Below, in pieces: positions 1 to 10,986 of a stretch of 64,000 nucleotides of DNA. Position 1 is the stretch's first letter. Each line of letters starts with the position of its first letter. The notes beneath the pieces are model-generated. The model searched no databases. It had not been told where the DNA came from and saw nothing but the letters and a program-made list of their open reading frames with translations. The position numbers were made by a program, and so were the translations under genes. The DNA is from Bilabrum cf. latius (Eukaryota; Bigyra: Bicosoecida; Bigyra; Bicosoecida), in assembly GCA_965178125.1 (NCBI GenBank), contig OZ237758.1:434001-498000 (forward strand). The letters run 5' to 3'.

Positions 1-1108
1 CCACGGCCAGCACGGTCGCCAGCGCGTTCACCACCGAGGCCAACAGCGAACCTGACACTGCCGCCACGCCCGCCTTCTGGAACGTGTCCGAGGAGTAGTA
101 GAAGACCACGTTGATGCCAGACAGCTGCTGCGCGATGGTCAGAACCAGCATGATGGTGAGACTCCGCCGCAGCCGCTGGTCTCCCAGGACCTGCCACAGG
201 CTGGGTGCCTCCTCGTCCTGCCCCTGGGCGGCCTCCCGCTGCAGCTGCTCCAGCTCCCTGGAGATTTTGTTCCCTGCGCCCGGTGCTGTGGTGTCTCTGA
301 GCTGCTGCAGGCTCTTCTGGGCCTCTTGCTGGCGGCCCTGGGCGAGGAGATACCTGGGGGACTCCGGCATCATGAGACATAGCGCCACCTGCACGCCGCC
401 GAGCACCGCGCTGATGAGCAGCAGGATGGGCCAGTTGGTCGCGTAGGGCGAGGCGCCGCTCGGGAGGTTCTTCTGGAGCTGGGTGCCAGGGTCCACCGTG
501 ACGGCGAGGTAAAGGAGCTGGCTCGCCACGATGCCGATAACCACGGCGAACTACGCAAGCGTGCCGAACGTTCCGCGCATATGCTGGGGGGCAATTTCGC
601 CCAAATACAGGGGTCCGATCACGCTGGCTCCGCCGGAGCCGAAACCCGACAAGAATCGGCCCACAGCCAAAAGACCGTAACCGACGGGTCCCCGCAGTCC
701 CTTCTATCCAGCCATAAACTAAAGCACGCCCTGCAAGACGAACACGACACCCGACCACACGAGCCAGCTTCGCCGGCCCAGCGCGTCGGCAATGTATCCA
801 CCGGACTACGCTCCGACCATACCGCCTAGCGTAAACATCGACACAATCACGGACCAAAGCACTACGTGATCACCGTAATCGTCCATTTTAAGATCGCTTA
901 TCACCGAGTTTTCGGGCAAGTTAAGCACTCCCGTGTGCCACCCGAACTGGAACCCGCCAAACAAGCTCAGGCCTGCGACCACGTACAACCACCCACTAGG
1001 CACCGGCTAGTTCGTGACATTAGAATTCTACTTGGATTCATCCTATCCATTGATAGTATCAAACCCTCTCTGATCTACCAATGGGGCTGTTGCACTTTCA
1101 CGCTCCAT
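1..1108 (-). CDS. GLUT/SLC2-like sugar transporter, C-terminus cut by window edge
   Basis: Major facilitator of the sugar-porter family, moving hexose-type sugars across a membrane; exact substrate not deducible. Seen: an N-terminal cytosolic tail, then TM1 with 'GLSLFGGFQFGWHTGVLNLP' (the GLUT TM1 pattern), 'GGMVGA' and 'DALGRR' between TM2 and TM3, the sugar-porter signature region 'VGRFLSGFGSG...LGEIAP', 'PESPRYLL' after TM6, and 'QQLSGINVVFYYS' in TM7. About 369 codons are present; the last five or so TMs lie beyond position 1. Start chosen at the ATG at 1108, which leaves a tail of about 50 residues; a later GTG at 1003 is less likely. Seven in-frame TAG codons occur. The one at 551-553 falls on the Gln that GLUT proteins conserve in GTL-x-Q. 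Divergent from the next gene. Confidence 0.9.
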
Positions 1109-1563
1109 TGGCTTTGTTCGAAGCTGCCTGGCGCGAATGATGACCTATGTACGCTCAAATAAGCAGTAGATGCAGCTACAAGCCCAATTTAAACCAGAAG
1201 TGCGTGAGACACTCCAGGACAAACGAAGAACTACTGCTATGGCCGCGTCGACTGGTCGCCGTGGATCCTTCGCAAAGTGTACGCTACATTAATAATAATA
1301 CCGTAGATGCATTGCACGGTCAAGCAGGCAGGTTGCCGAACACTTTAAATTGCTGCAGATCACTCTTCGGTAGAGTTTTTGGTTTGATGTCGTCTGGTTA
1401 TTTGTTGAAAAATGCTCGTTTGTACGAGTTTTCTGCCGTAAATCTGTGTAAAGTGCCTCCATGGCTGATTTCACGATCACAGTAGGTCGCCAGGAGACAT
1501 GGTAGCTCTCTGCAGTCGCACAGGCGGACTAATTCGGCTGTCAGGCTCCAGTCTGTGCTTGAT
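1109..1563. promoter_or_regulatory. Divergent intergenic region, transporter / unknown gene
   Basis: About 455 bp between two divergently read genes, so it should contain both promoters. It is more AT-rich than the flanks and holds a TAATAATAATA stretch near 1290. No defined promoter motif is recognised. The frame of the right-hand gene stays open back to about 1147 if TAG is read as sense, so part of this interval could be coding. Confidence 0.4.
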
Positions 1564-4500
1564 ATGAGGCATGCGCACCATGAATGCGCTCGTCCTGTTT
1601 CGACTACCGCGACAGAGGCATCTCTCCGGCAGTCTACAAGACCCATGCAGACAACGACCCCATTGGACGATGGCAGCGAGAGCGAGTGGCCGTTGAGCGA
1701 TTCAGATTCAGTACCAGCTCTACAACATGGCGGCACGCACAGAGATGGTTCGAAATTTGAAAGTGCAGCTTCAGTGGAGCCATCGGATGATCTGTCGGAC
1801 ATGACGGACTGGATAGCTGCGGCGCAAGAGAATGCATCCCTCGATGAGTAGCACAGCTCTGCGGGAGATGTGCGCAGATCCGACACAGTCGATACAAGCT
1901 CCGGCTGGCTGCTCGCTCCCAGGGATGACGCCATTCGCATGCAGACAGGCAAGACCGCCGAGGAAGCCTATGGCAAGGCAGCCGTACGCTTCCGAAGGGC
2001 CAACTGGACGACTGACCGCTCCCCCATGATGGCGAGCATGCCGCTCGCCGAGGCGATGGATTTTCGAGGGGATGGCATGGAGGAGTGGGGCCATGCGAAC
2101 GTTCTTCCGTACCTCGCTGAGTCGTTGTCGAGGCCCTGGCACGAGCAGCAGGACGTGGTGGTGCCCCACCTGGGGGGCATGCGCAGATCGACCGCTGATG
2201 CCAATCGGAACGTTGGCCTGTCCAGGTAGAGGCTGCAGTCTAGGGTGGCGATACAGGCTGATGCTATGTTCCGCTCGCGAAGGCGGCGCCGCGAGAGGCT
2301 CCGTGAAGCCTACGGAGTAGCTCGGCAGCACATGCGTGCGGCGCAGCGCCGAGCCACGAGGCAGCACGCCGAGCACCTGACTCTCCTCACGGAGGCCATG
2401 CTAAGCGCGCTACAAGCGGGGGACAGGGAAGGCGCAAGGCGACTGCTGGGCAAGATGAGGGGGACTGGACACCTGGGCGACTTGGGTCCCATCATGGGCA
2501 CTGGTGGTGGCGAGGGCAGGCCAACCAAGCTACAGCGGGAAAGGCAAATGGCTTAGAGGAGAGCGAGCGGGACGTTGGGGCGGCAGAGAAGAAAAGGCAA
2601 GGAGGCTGCGCTAAATGACAGCTTGGATTCCGTTGCTGTGGACGTGGCGCTGGCCGGTGCCGGTGCCGGTGCCGGTGCCGATGTCGTGGTGCGAGCTGGC
2701 TCGGGCGGTGCCAAGTCTCGCGGTGGGCAACAGACTGTGGTAGGGTAGCAGGGCCCGAGTATAGACTCCATACCACCACAAGATGGCGTGCTTGATGAGC
2801 CTACCACTCGTGCGGCCACCGCTGCATCGCAAGGACAGTAGGCAACCAGCAGGGTATAGATCACTGCCTCCAGAATGCCACCCATGCCGCGATTCAAACT
2901 GCCAGCTGCTCGAATAGAAGCTCCTGGTCCGGATTGTGCGCCCGCAAACCAAGGTATCAAGGTTACTTCTGAGTCGCAGCGGACGATGGATGCAGCCATG
3001 GCTGCATGGGCGGCGAGCCGCGCGCCGCACAGCCAGCAGGACGCAGCATTCAGCGAGACGCAACAAGGCGGGCTTGACTCCGAGCCTCACGAGGCGCACG
3101 TGAGCGGCACAGAACCTCGCTCGCTGGGCCCAGAGAAAAGCTAGCCGCTGGTCCTGCACGCTGATCCCACGCCTTCAGGCAATGTCCAAGGCGCCGCTGA
3201 AGACATACCTCCTGCAGCAGGTCGAGATGAGCAGACTGACGGGGATGAGTTTGAAGTAGACCTCTCGCTGCTGGACGCATCTGCCCAGCTCGCTGCCAAC
3301 GCCACGCTCCCCCGCGTGACACTCTCCGCGGGCAAGCCCAGGATGGATCCAGCCACAGCACGCAAGGAGCTCGAGCGCAGAAAGAGGAAGAGATCCATTC
3401 AGCGGGCAAATGAGATCGCAGCCTAGAGAGTACAATGGAACCAAGCGGCCGAGAAAGCGGCCAAGCAGGCCGCAATTGTATCCAAGCAAGAAATCCCTGA
3501 AGCAGAGCAGAACGCAGGCACGTCTGATGAGCAGCACGCTAGCCAGACTGAGGTCGAGGCTCCAAGTGAGCACCAGTCCGACGTGCAGTCTGCCAACGCA
3601 GGAGCTGCTGGCCTAGAGGAGGCTCTATATTCTTCAGCAGCGATTGCGCAGAGCATCCAGGCAGATCCGTTCGCAGCTCGTGCTTCCCATACGTCAGAGG
3701 CAGGTGAGCTATCGATCGATCTGGGCCAGGACACCGGGCCCCGCGCCGTAAATGTCAAGGTACGGTTGCGGGTTGAGGAGCCTACAGCCCCGCGAGAAAC
3801 CCCTAGCAGACCGAAGGAATCTGACAGCGGCGTGCTCGATGTGACGTCATCTGACGAGGCCGAGCGGAAAATTGCCGCGTACTGGGACAGCGTGCAGTCA
3901 CGAGAAAAGGAAGCCTCCGCTGCGAAGCGAAGCGAGATCCTTAGCGTCAGTACTCCTACCTAGGAGCAGCAACATCCTGCTGTTGCGGAGGCATAGGTTG
4001 AGGCTGCAGCGGATGACGTTGCGTCCTCTTCAGAGCCCATGGAAAAGCAACCGCGCTCATTGAAGGGTGAGACAGCCAGTGGTGCTGCACGGGAACCCAG
4101 TGAGTCCGACTCGAGCCCGGTCGTGGTGCTTGCCGAGAAGAGTAGGACGCTGCAGCTGCACGCAGTCCCGCATCGGCGTCAACCAGAAGAGTCGACAGCA
4201 CCCAAGGCAGCCGCACCAGCCGTGCCGCTGCAGAAGCCCTCCCCTGCCACTCAATTTGGAGAGCCTCAAGCGATTCCACGGGTCAAATTGGCAGCACGCC
4301 CAACGACGTCGAGCGTTGATGGAACCACGATCCGAAGCGGCGGCAAGACGGGCACAAGCGCGCTAGCAGAGGATATTTCCCTTGACCTGGCAGCGTACTG
4401 GCTGCGTCAACAGGTAACCGCGGCCCCGAGCCATACCCCCACCAAAGTGATGGCTCGACGCAGCGATGCGTAGCATACAACTGGACCACGATCGTCACAC

Positions 4501-5901
4501 CAGTAGAAGCATGCCCGTGGAGCAGAATCCAAAAAGGGAGGCAGGCGACGGCGCCCCGAAGTCGCCCAAATGCAGCCACGAGCGAGTAATCAAGGCAGCA
4601 CCAAGTCCAGCAAGCCTTTGCAGCAGGAGAACGGCCGCCGCAAGCCAGCAGCTGCTGCGGTGGCTGCTGCCATGCGCCCTGGCCGTGCGCACGGCCCCAC
4701 CACCACGGGATTACTATCCGTGCAGCAGCATGTGCTGGCCAAACAAGACCGTGCCATTGAGGAGGAGCGCAGCTCAATTGGAAACGTTCCTATCAGAGAC
4801 TCCTCTCCGGTGACGGTGCGTGCAAGCGAGCCGGCCACTGCGTCGGGCGGGGCCCGGAGTAGCAAGCCTAAGCGCTTGTCTAAGGACTTCAGGAAGCAGA
4901 TGAAGTCGCTTGAGTCCGCAAGTGCAGAGCCGGGTGCAGCCAGCCTTAAGCTATCACCAGCTGCGGAGGCATCGCCCCCTTCCAGTGCATCCAGTGAACC
5001 TGCTCCAGCCCGAAAGCGGCTCTCCCCCGCTCTTGCGGTGGTTGCAGAAGTAGAGCAGCAGGTAAGGGAAACTGGCTCCGTGAGCGTGCCGATTGCATCC
5101 ATGCAAGCCATGCTTCGATGCAAGCTGGATCCTGGGAGCGCAGAGGGGCGGGCGGTACTGCGATGCTTCGCAGCCATGGTGCGCGGGTCTAGCGAGCTTG
5201 ATGTTCTCGACGTTCTCTGCGCTGAGACTAAGCGCAAGAATACTAGAAAGCTGACCATGTACCAGCTGTGCGTCATGGTTGCCCGCAACGTCCTCGCAGA
5301 GCGTTGGACGGAGGCAGGGGCTGCACACGGTGGCCGTGCCCCCGAGGACCAGGCCAGGAGCGCGAGGTGCATCCAGCTTGTGCTGGCGATCGCGGAATGG
5401 AAGATGTCCAATCCGCTCCTCGCAAATGGGAGCGTTGGGACGCTGCGGCGCCTTGCTGCCATCGCGGGTGGGATGGGGCTGCCTGGTGCCTTGCCGAGTA
5501 TGGAGGAGGCATTGTCATTTCCGGACGGTGCTTCTGCGGGCACCGCAAAGGGGGTGCCGTCTGCGGCTGAGGCTCTTCTGGCTCGGGCCGATGTGACAGA
5601 AAATCTCGCCATGCCCAAAGTGGTGCGTCACCCAGGTAAGCTCTCCCAGTCACTGGCAAGGGACCGGCTGGTGTCTATAGTGGAGGCGCCGACGTACAGG
5701 CGGATCGGTGCTGCCGCGGAGCGCGTGAGGTCCAAGATGCTGCAGGCCATGCGGGAGGCGCGCAAGTACGAAGCAGGGGAAGCGGTGCTGCCTAGGGTAT
5801 GGGTGCCCCAAGGAGAAGTGCAGGCGGGCTCAGGCAAGGCCGAGGGGTTGGGGGCACCCGGGGATGAGTCCGGGGATGGGGAGGCTCGCGGCAGGCAATG
5901 A
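1564..5901 (+). CDS. Large, mostly disordered protein with C-terminal helical domain, function unknown
   Basis: I do not recognise this protein. One frame stays open from the ATG at 1564 (upstream in-frame starts near 1387 are possible) to TGA at 5899-5901, about 1,445 residues, crossed by 12 in-frame TAGs. Most of it is Ala/Ser/Glu/Arg-rich and probably disordered, with a basic helical patch at about residues 230-300 (rich in 'RRRRRERLREA'-like sequence), an (Ala-Gly)n stretch near 2653, and a second basic helix near 3365 ('ARKELERRKRKRSIQRANE'). The best-ordered part is near the C-terminus (about 5090-5630), helical and rich in conserved-looking hydrophobics ('LDVLDVLCAETKRKN', 'LTMYQLCVMVARNVLAERW'). 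The basic patches and acidic-serine N-terminus would suit a nuclear or scaffold protein, but this is only inference. Confidence 0.75.
2653..2680 (+). repeat. GCCGGT hexanucleotide run
   Basis: About 4.5 copies of GCCGGT inside the unknown gene, encoding an alternating Ala-Gly stretch. In frame, so copy-number change would not shift the frame. Confidence 0.85.
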
Positions 5902-6011
5902 GCAATCGGTGGGGCTTCCGCGTCTTGGGCTAGGGTGTGACTGGCAAATATTCATAGTACTCAACAAAACTTTATATTCTAACGCATGTCTCGTAAATTC
6001 TGGTGTGCGGG

Positions 6012-9000
6012 TCACTCAACGCGTCTCTTCTTCTTTGCTGACCGCTTTCCTCGTGAATCCCCCTCGGCTGCCTCACCCGACCTGGCCACCCCGAACGCAG
6101 CCCCTGCCCGCCTGCCCGCCTTGGAGGCTCCTGCGACCGCCTTGCGCTGCGCCGTCGAGGACTCCGTTTCCGCGTTCGGCCAAGCGATCACCAGCTTGCG
6201 GCCGTACAGGTGGGTCGCACCGAGCTTGTCAGCCGCAGTGCGCGCATCCTCAGCAGAGGCGAAGTCCACGAATCCGAAACCACGGTGCTACCCATCGTGC
6301 CGACGGGGCACACGGACAGACTGCAGCTTGCCAAACGCGCCGAACAGCTCCCGTAAGTCCTGTCGCGTGGCCTCGAAAGCAAGGTTCTTCACCAAAAGCT
6401 TGCTTCCCTGACCAACATTCGATGCGGTGCCTTCCTTAAGCTCCTTGACAGCGGCCGAAGCTGAGGCCCGGTGAGCAGCAGACGGTCCCGCCTGCTTCCT
6501 GGATAGCTTCAGCTCGATCGAATGGCCGTCCAGCATGGCCCCTTGCAGCCGCTTGATGGCTTCTAGCGCGTCTTGCTTGTCCGTGTACTCGATGAAGCCG
6601 TACCCCATCGACAGCACGACGTCCTTGCCGCCGCGCCGCTCGGTCCTCGTGGGAATATGCACCGCTCGCGTCTTTCCCACCGTGTCTGCGAGCTCCTTGA
6701 GCCTCTGCTGCGTAGTGGCGAAGGCAAGGTTCTTCACAAAGATCGTCTTGCCGTCAACGGCAGAGGACAGCGAGGGTGCGGCAGTGCCCGCTGCAGCTGC
6801 AGTGGCAGCACTGCTGGGCTTGCCGCCCTCCGCACTGCCATCGCTAGGCAGCTTACCTTCATCGTCAGCTCCTTGCTCAGACGTAGAGGCTCTGGCCTTG
6901 CTGTCCACGGCCGTGCCAGCCATGTCGCTGTCATGCATCCCGCCGGCAGAGCGCTCGGACACCAAAGTGCCAGCCTCAAACAGCTGATCCGGAGCCCACT
7001 CGAGGTACAGGGGGACTCGCATGAACCTGGTGTATGCCAGCGAGCGGAATGCCTTCTTGGCAGCACGGGGCTGCTCGAATTCCACCAGGCAGATGCTCTT
7101 GGCCGGAGGCATCACGCACCGCACAAGAGGCCCGAACCGAGAGAAAAGCGACCGGACGGCCTCTCGCTCTACATCAGGCGGCAGCTGCTTGACAAGGATG
7201 ACGCTGTCGCTCCGCGGCACTGGGAGCCCCTTGAGGGCCCTCTCCATCACCTCGAGGTCCACACCCTCCTGTCGTAAGAACCCCTTGGTTTCCTCGATGA
7301 CAGCAGTCTCGCCCAATGCCAGCCGCACTGCGGGGTTGGACGCCGTCTTGTCCATGACTTCGTCTTCTGCTGCTCCCGAGGCTTTGGCTGCAGAGGCCAG
7401 CGCTACATCGGATCGCACGAGCAGAGTGTTCCACACGTTGGATTCCCTGCCGCTCCTGGCTGCCTCCTTCCTCTTCGCTTCCAATTGCGCCTTGTAGGTG
7501 CTTTGGCCCACCTTGCGCCTGTCCCCGCCCGACCAGCCATCGGTACCGTCAGCACTATCATCGTACCCCCCTGTCGGCTTTGGGGGCGGCCTTGCAGGCA
7601 TAACGTGCACGAGTCTTCCCATGAATACCTTGCCATCTGTTGAGTGCATGGCCCTTGCAGCACTGGCGGGGTCATCGAACGAAACGAAACAGATGCCCTT
7701 GCCCTTGCCAGATGCGTCCCGGGGCAGCACAACCTCCTTCACAATGCCAAACTCACCAAAGTGCTTCTGCACCTCGGCCTCTGTCGCAGCATAAGGCATG
7801 TTCCTGACGAACAGCCTTGACTCATCAAACTCCGGCTAGCCTTCGCCATCGCTGTTCTCGCCTTCGCTGTCAGAATCTCCTCCATCGGCCCGCCCCATTT
7901 CCTGCCTGCTCCTTTTCTTGCCACGACGGGCCGCCGGCTTCAGCTCACCATCGACAACCTGCAAGTCTCCGCCTTCGTCCTCGTCGCTGTCACTGTCACT
8001 GTCTCCATCACTGTTACTGCTGTCGCTGCCGCTTCCGCTTTCCCCGCCTGATTCATCCGAAGCCTTCGCTTCTCCCTCAGTGGCACCCTTGCTGGCGGGC
8101 CCCTTGGCTTGGCGCAGGAACGCCAGGTTGTCCTTGCTCAACCCTGCTGCAGACGCAGGTGCGTCGGCACCAGAGTCGCCGTCCACCGAGCTACCATCAT
8201 CTGATGCACTATCGCTATCGCTATCGCTACCACTATCGCTATCGCTGTCACTGTCGCTGTCGCTGTCGTCGCTGATCGACTTGCCTTCTTCTTCCTGTGC
8301 ATCCCCACCCAAAGCGGCAGCGCTGCTGGAAGAACTGGATGGGGCAGAGGCAGGTCCTCTGCCAGGGCGAGCTGATGTTGCTCCCTGTCCCGCGACATCG
8401 TTGCTCCAAGTCGATTTGTTCCCCTCGCCGCCCCCCATCACCCCAGCAAACTCCCTGTACAACGGGTCGTCGCGTGGGATGAGCCCACGGACACCCGTGG
8501 GATCTTCCTCTTCGCTCTTTTGCTGCGATCGTGGCTCTCTCTCCGCATCTCCATGCACTTCTGCATATTTACTAGAGCCCGGAGTGTACTTGCTCCATGG
8601 CCTTGGCAACGCTCCATCGCCCACCTGCATGCAGTAGAGTGCAAGTGCAACAAGACGAAATACAGTTGTAACCGAATAATGATGGATACTCCACGCAACC
8701 ATGGCTACAGACAATAAAGGAAATTATCTCACCGCCTTGGCAATTTCGACAACGATCCTTCCCCCGCCAATGTATGACTTGTTCAAGCGCCTAACTGCAA
8801 GTCTGGCTTCGCCCGCCGACTTGAACCCAACGAATCCAAAGCCACGAGGTCGACCATCTCTGCGTTAGAATTGGTAGCTTATGAATTCACAGCGTTGCTT
8901 CATGACTTCTGAGACGCACTGGCCTGCTGCACATCTCGCTAGTTGCACTCACTTGGTTTTTACAATTTTCAGATCTGTCACTGTACCTATCTTGGAAAAT

Positions 9001-9074
9001 ATTTCTCGGAGCTTTGGCTCTGTCATGAATTTGGAAAGCTGTTTTACGCAGATTCTGCTGCTTTCGTCCTCCAT
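6012..9074 (-). CDS. MRD1: MRD1/RBM19-type multi-RRM protein, small-subunit rRNA processing
   Basis: Nucleolar protein of the MRD1/RBM19 family, which in yeast and animals binds pre-rRNA and is needed for early 18S processing. Three exons: 9074-8953, 8859-8733, 8624-6012; 953 residues, close to human RBM19. Five RRMs: about residues 6-83 ('SRICVKQL', spliced to 'RPRGFGFVGF'), 353-430 ('RLFVRNMPY'), 558-630 ('SVILVKQLP'), 709-800 ('KTIFVKNLAF') and 824-904 ('SKLLVKNLAF', 'HRGFGFVDF'). The family hallmark 'PRPWSKY' follows RRM1. The linker 'WNTLLV...AVRLALGET' before RRM3 is also typical. Five RRMs match MRD1 rather than six-RRM RBM19. A long Ser/Asp acidic tract lies between RRM1 and RRM2. Two in-frame TAGs: 7836-7838, and 6288-6290 in the RRM5 loop before HRGFGF. 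Ends in TGA. Splicing restores RRM1 exactly, so the exon model is firm. Confidence 0.95.
8207..8275 (-). repeat. Ser-Asp coding microsatellite in MRD1
   Basis: Degenerate hexamer run (CTATCG/CTGTCA type on the + strand) encoding an alternating Ser-Asp tract between RRM1 and RRM2. A shorter similar run lies near 7980-8030. Confidence 0.85.
8625..8732 (-). other. MRD1 intron 2
   Basis: 108 nt, 5' end GTGAGAT, 3' end GCATGCAG, phase 0. Removal joins the end of RRM1 to the conserved PRPWSKY segment. Confidence 0.9.
8860..8952 (-). other. MRD1 intron 1
   Basis: 93 nt, 5' end GTGAGTGC, 3' end TTCTAACGCAG with a CTAAC branch-point-like motif directly before CGCAG. Removal joins the two halves of RRM1 in frame; retention gives an immediate TGA. 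Confidence 0.93.
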
Positions 9075-9194
9075 AGTCGCACTACAAACGGTGTTTTGTC
9101 TGGTGCTCGGGAACACGAAAATCGATCGAGCAAGTGTGACGAATGCCACGCCCCAGCCACGGGATTGGTCTCAATTCGAGTATTTACCGAGATT
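9075..9194. promoter_or_regulatory. Bidirectional promoter region, MRD1 / aminotransferase
   Basis: Only 120 bp separate the ATGs of two divergent housekeeping genes, so both promoters and both 5' UTRs must fit here or overlap. No named element recognised. Confidence 0.5.
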
Positions 9195-10673
9195 ATGGCA
9201 GCTGTAGCCGGAGATGGAGCCGAAAAGAAGTATACCTATGGACAATACACAGTCGCTAAGGCCGAGGAGCTTGTAAACTTCTGTGTCGGACAGGTAAGAT
9301 CACATTAAACTTGGTGGCCTGCACGCGCATCTTTGGCAATCGATCCTTGAAGAGCGCTTCCGTTTGAGTAAATCGCAGCCGGCTCCATCTATGCTGCCTT
9401 TGGACAAGATCCGAGCGGCCGGAAAGGCCAAGTTCGAGGAGGATGACGTGAATCTCCTGCAGTACGGGCAGATCCCGGGATACCCCGAGTTCCGCGAGGC
9501 TCTCGCCAAGTTCCTTTCCGAGGAGACCAAGTTTCCCCACAAGGCAGAGAACATGTTCGCCACGAACGGCGTGACGGGCGCGTTGGCACTGATGTGCTCT
9601 CTGTTCCTGAAGACCGGCGACACGGTAGTGGTAGAGGAGCCCTCTTACTTTCTCGCTCTGAGCATCTTCAAGGATTTCGGCCTCAAGACCGTGTCTGTGC
9701 CTATCGATGAGAACGGCATGCAGGTGGAGTGAGTCCTGTTGGAAATGAGCTCTATATTTCCACCCATCGTTGCACCCGGCCCCGCACTGCCGTTGCCACG
9801 TCCGTCTTCCGCCCGCTTGCACTCGCATCGAATGGCCTCTCCCACATCGTGCACTGTCCCCGCAGCAAGTTGGAAGAGCTCCTGAAGGGCGGCCTCAAGC
9901 CCCAGGCCCTGTATACCGTGCCCGTGTACCACAACCCCACGGGATACACACTCTCAGAGGAGCGCAGGGTCAAGCTCGTGGCACTGGCGCGGGAGTACGA
10001 CTTCCACGTACTGGCCGACGAGGTGTATGAGATGCTCGGCTTTGAGGGGACCGACGGGTCAAGGCCCTCGCCTCCCAAACCCATGTATTTCTACGACGAC
10101 GCCGAGGACGGGCACGTCACGACCGTGGGTTCCTTCTCCAAGATCCTCGCACCCGCCCTGAGGGTGGGCTACCTGGTTTGCCCCGGGCACGTGATGAAGA
10201 AGATCAGCGATTCGGGGCAGCTGGACTCGAGCGGCGGCATCAACCCCGTCATGTTCGGCGTGGTGCACAAGGCCATCGACATGGGGCTTCAGAAGGAGCA
10301 CCTGTACGCGGTGCAGAAGGAGCTCGGCGAGAGGGCACGCACCCTCAGCGCCGCCCTCCACAAGCACCTGCCCGAGGGCTGCTGGTTCCAAGAGCCAGCG
10401 GGGGGGTACTTCCTCTGGATCCGCGTGCCCGAGGGCGTGGATGGCGCTCTCCTGGCTGACCACGCGATGGTGAATCACAAGGTGAAGGTTCTCCCCGGGG
10501 TCAAATTCGGCGACACGCTCAAGAAGTACATAAGGCTGTCGTACTCGTACTACAACGCGGCGGATCTGGCCACAGGGGCAGAGAGGCTGGGCGAGGCCAT
10601 CAAGACCTACATCGCCAACGGTGGTCCAGTTGGGGACGCTGCTGGAGCTTCGGCTCGCGCCGGGGGTCGCTGA
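9195..10673 (+). CDS. Class I PLP-dependent aminotransferase
   Basis: Fold-type I aminotransferase of the broad aromatic / 2-aminoadipate / KAT-like group; donor and acceptor not assignable from sequence. Three exons (9195-9293, 9379-9728, 9866-10673) give 418 residues, normal for the family. Seen: 'DKIRAAGKAKFEEDD' at the N-terminal substrate arm, 'TNGVTGAL' phosphate-binding region, 'EEPSYF', 'YTVPVYHNPTG' (Asn and Pro of the PLP pocket), 'VLADEVYEML' (Asp contacting the pyridine N), 'SFSKILAPALRVGY' with the Schiff-base Lys, and 'YIRLSYSYY' with the carboxylate-binding Arg. Both junctions restore these motifs in frame. No TAG is used in 418 codons. Ends in TGA. No targeting peptide evident. 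Confidence 0.95.
9294..9378 (+). other. Aminotransferase intron 1
   Basis: 85 nt, 5' GTAAGATC, 3' AAATCGCAG, phase 0 after residue 33. Confidence 0.9.
9729..9865 (+). other. Aminotransferase intron 2
   Basis: 137 nt, 5' GTGAGTCC, 3' CCCCGCAG, phase 2; joins GA and C to give an Asp codon. It keeps the reading frame open by chance, but the encoded insert would break the fold, so splicing is inferred. Confidence 0.9.
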
Positions 10674-10986
10674 GCAGCGTGTCCAGGTAGCGACCAGTCG
10701 CTCCCGGGACCTTCGCAGGGGCCGGGCTTTTTGGAGCCGGTCTGTCGGTTGGTTTGTTCCTCGTGCGACGTGCATGTCGGCCATGAAATGGTCCAGTGTT
10801 TCGATATTTCATGTTTTACATCGCAATCAACAAGCATGGCTGCCCGTGGGGAGAACTAACGAGCCGCGACCTCGGCGCCACCCAGACTGCTTGCCTCGGG
10901 CTGTCTGGCTGCGCCTCCCTCCCTCATCCAACGTCCCAGATATTTGTACCACCTTGCACTGATCACTGTGACCAAGAGTTCTGTGA
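10674..10986. other. Convergent intergenic region
   Basis: 313 bp between two convergent stop codons, so it should hold both 3' UTRs. No poly(A) hexamer of the AATAAA type and no RNA gene seen. Confidence 0.5.

Noticed and set aside
1461-1532. Small first exon starting MADFTITVG for the unknown gene
   Set aside because: It reaches TAA after 23 codons, and no GTRAG donor or CGCAG acceptor lies in suitable positions.
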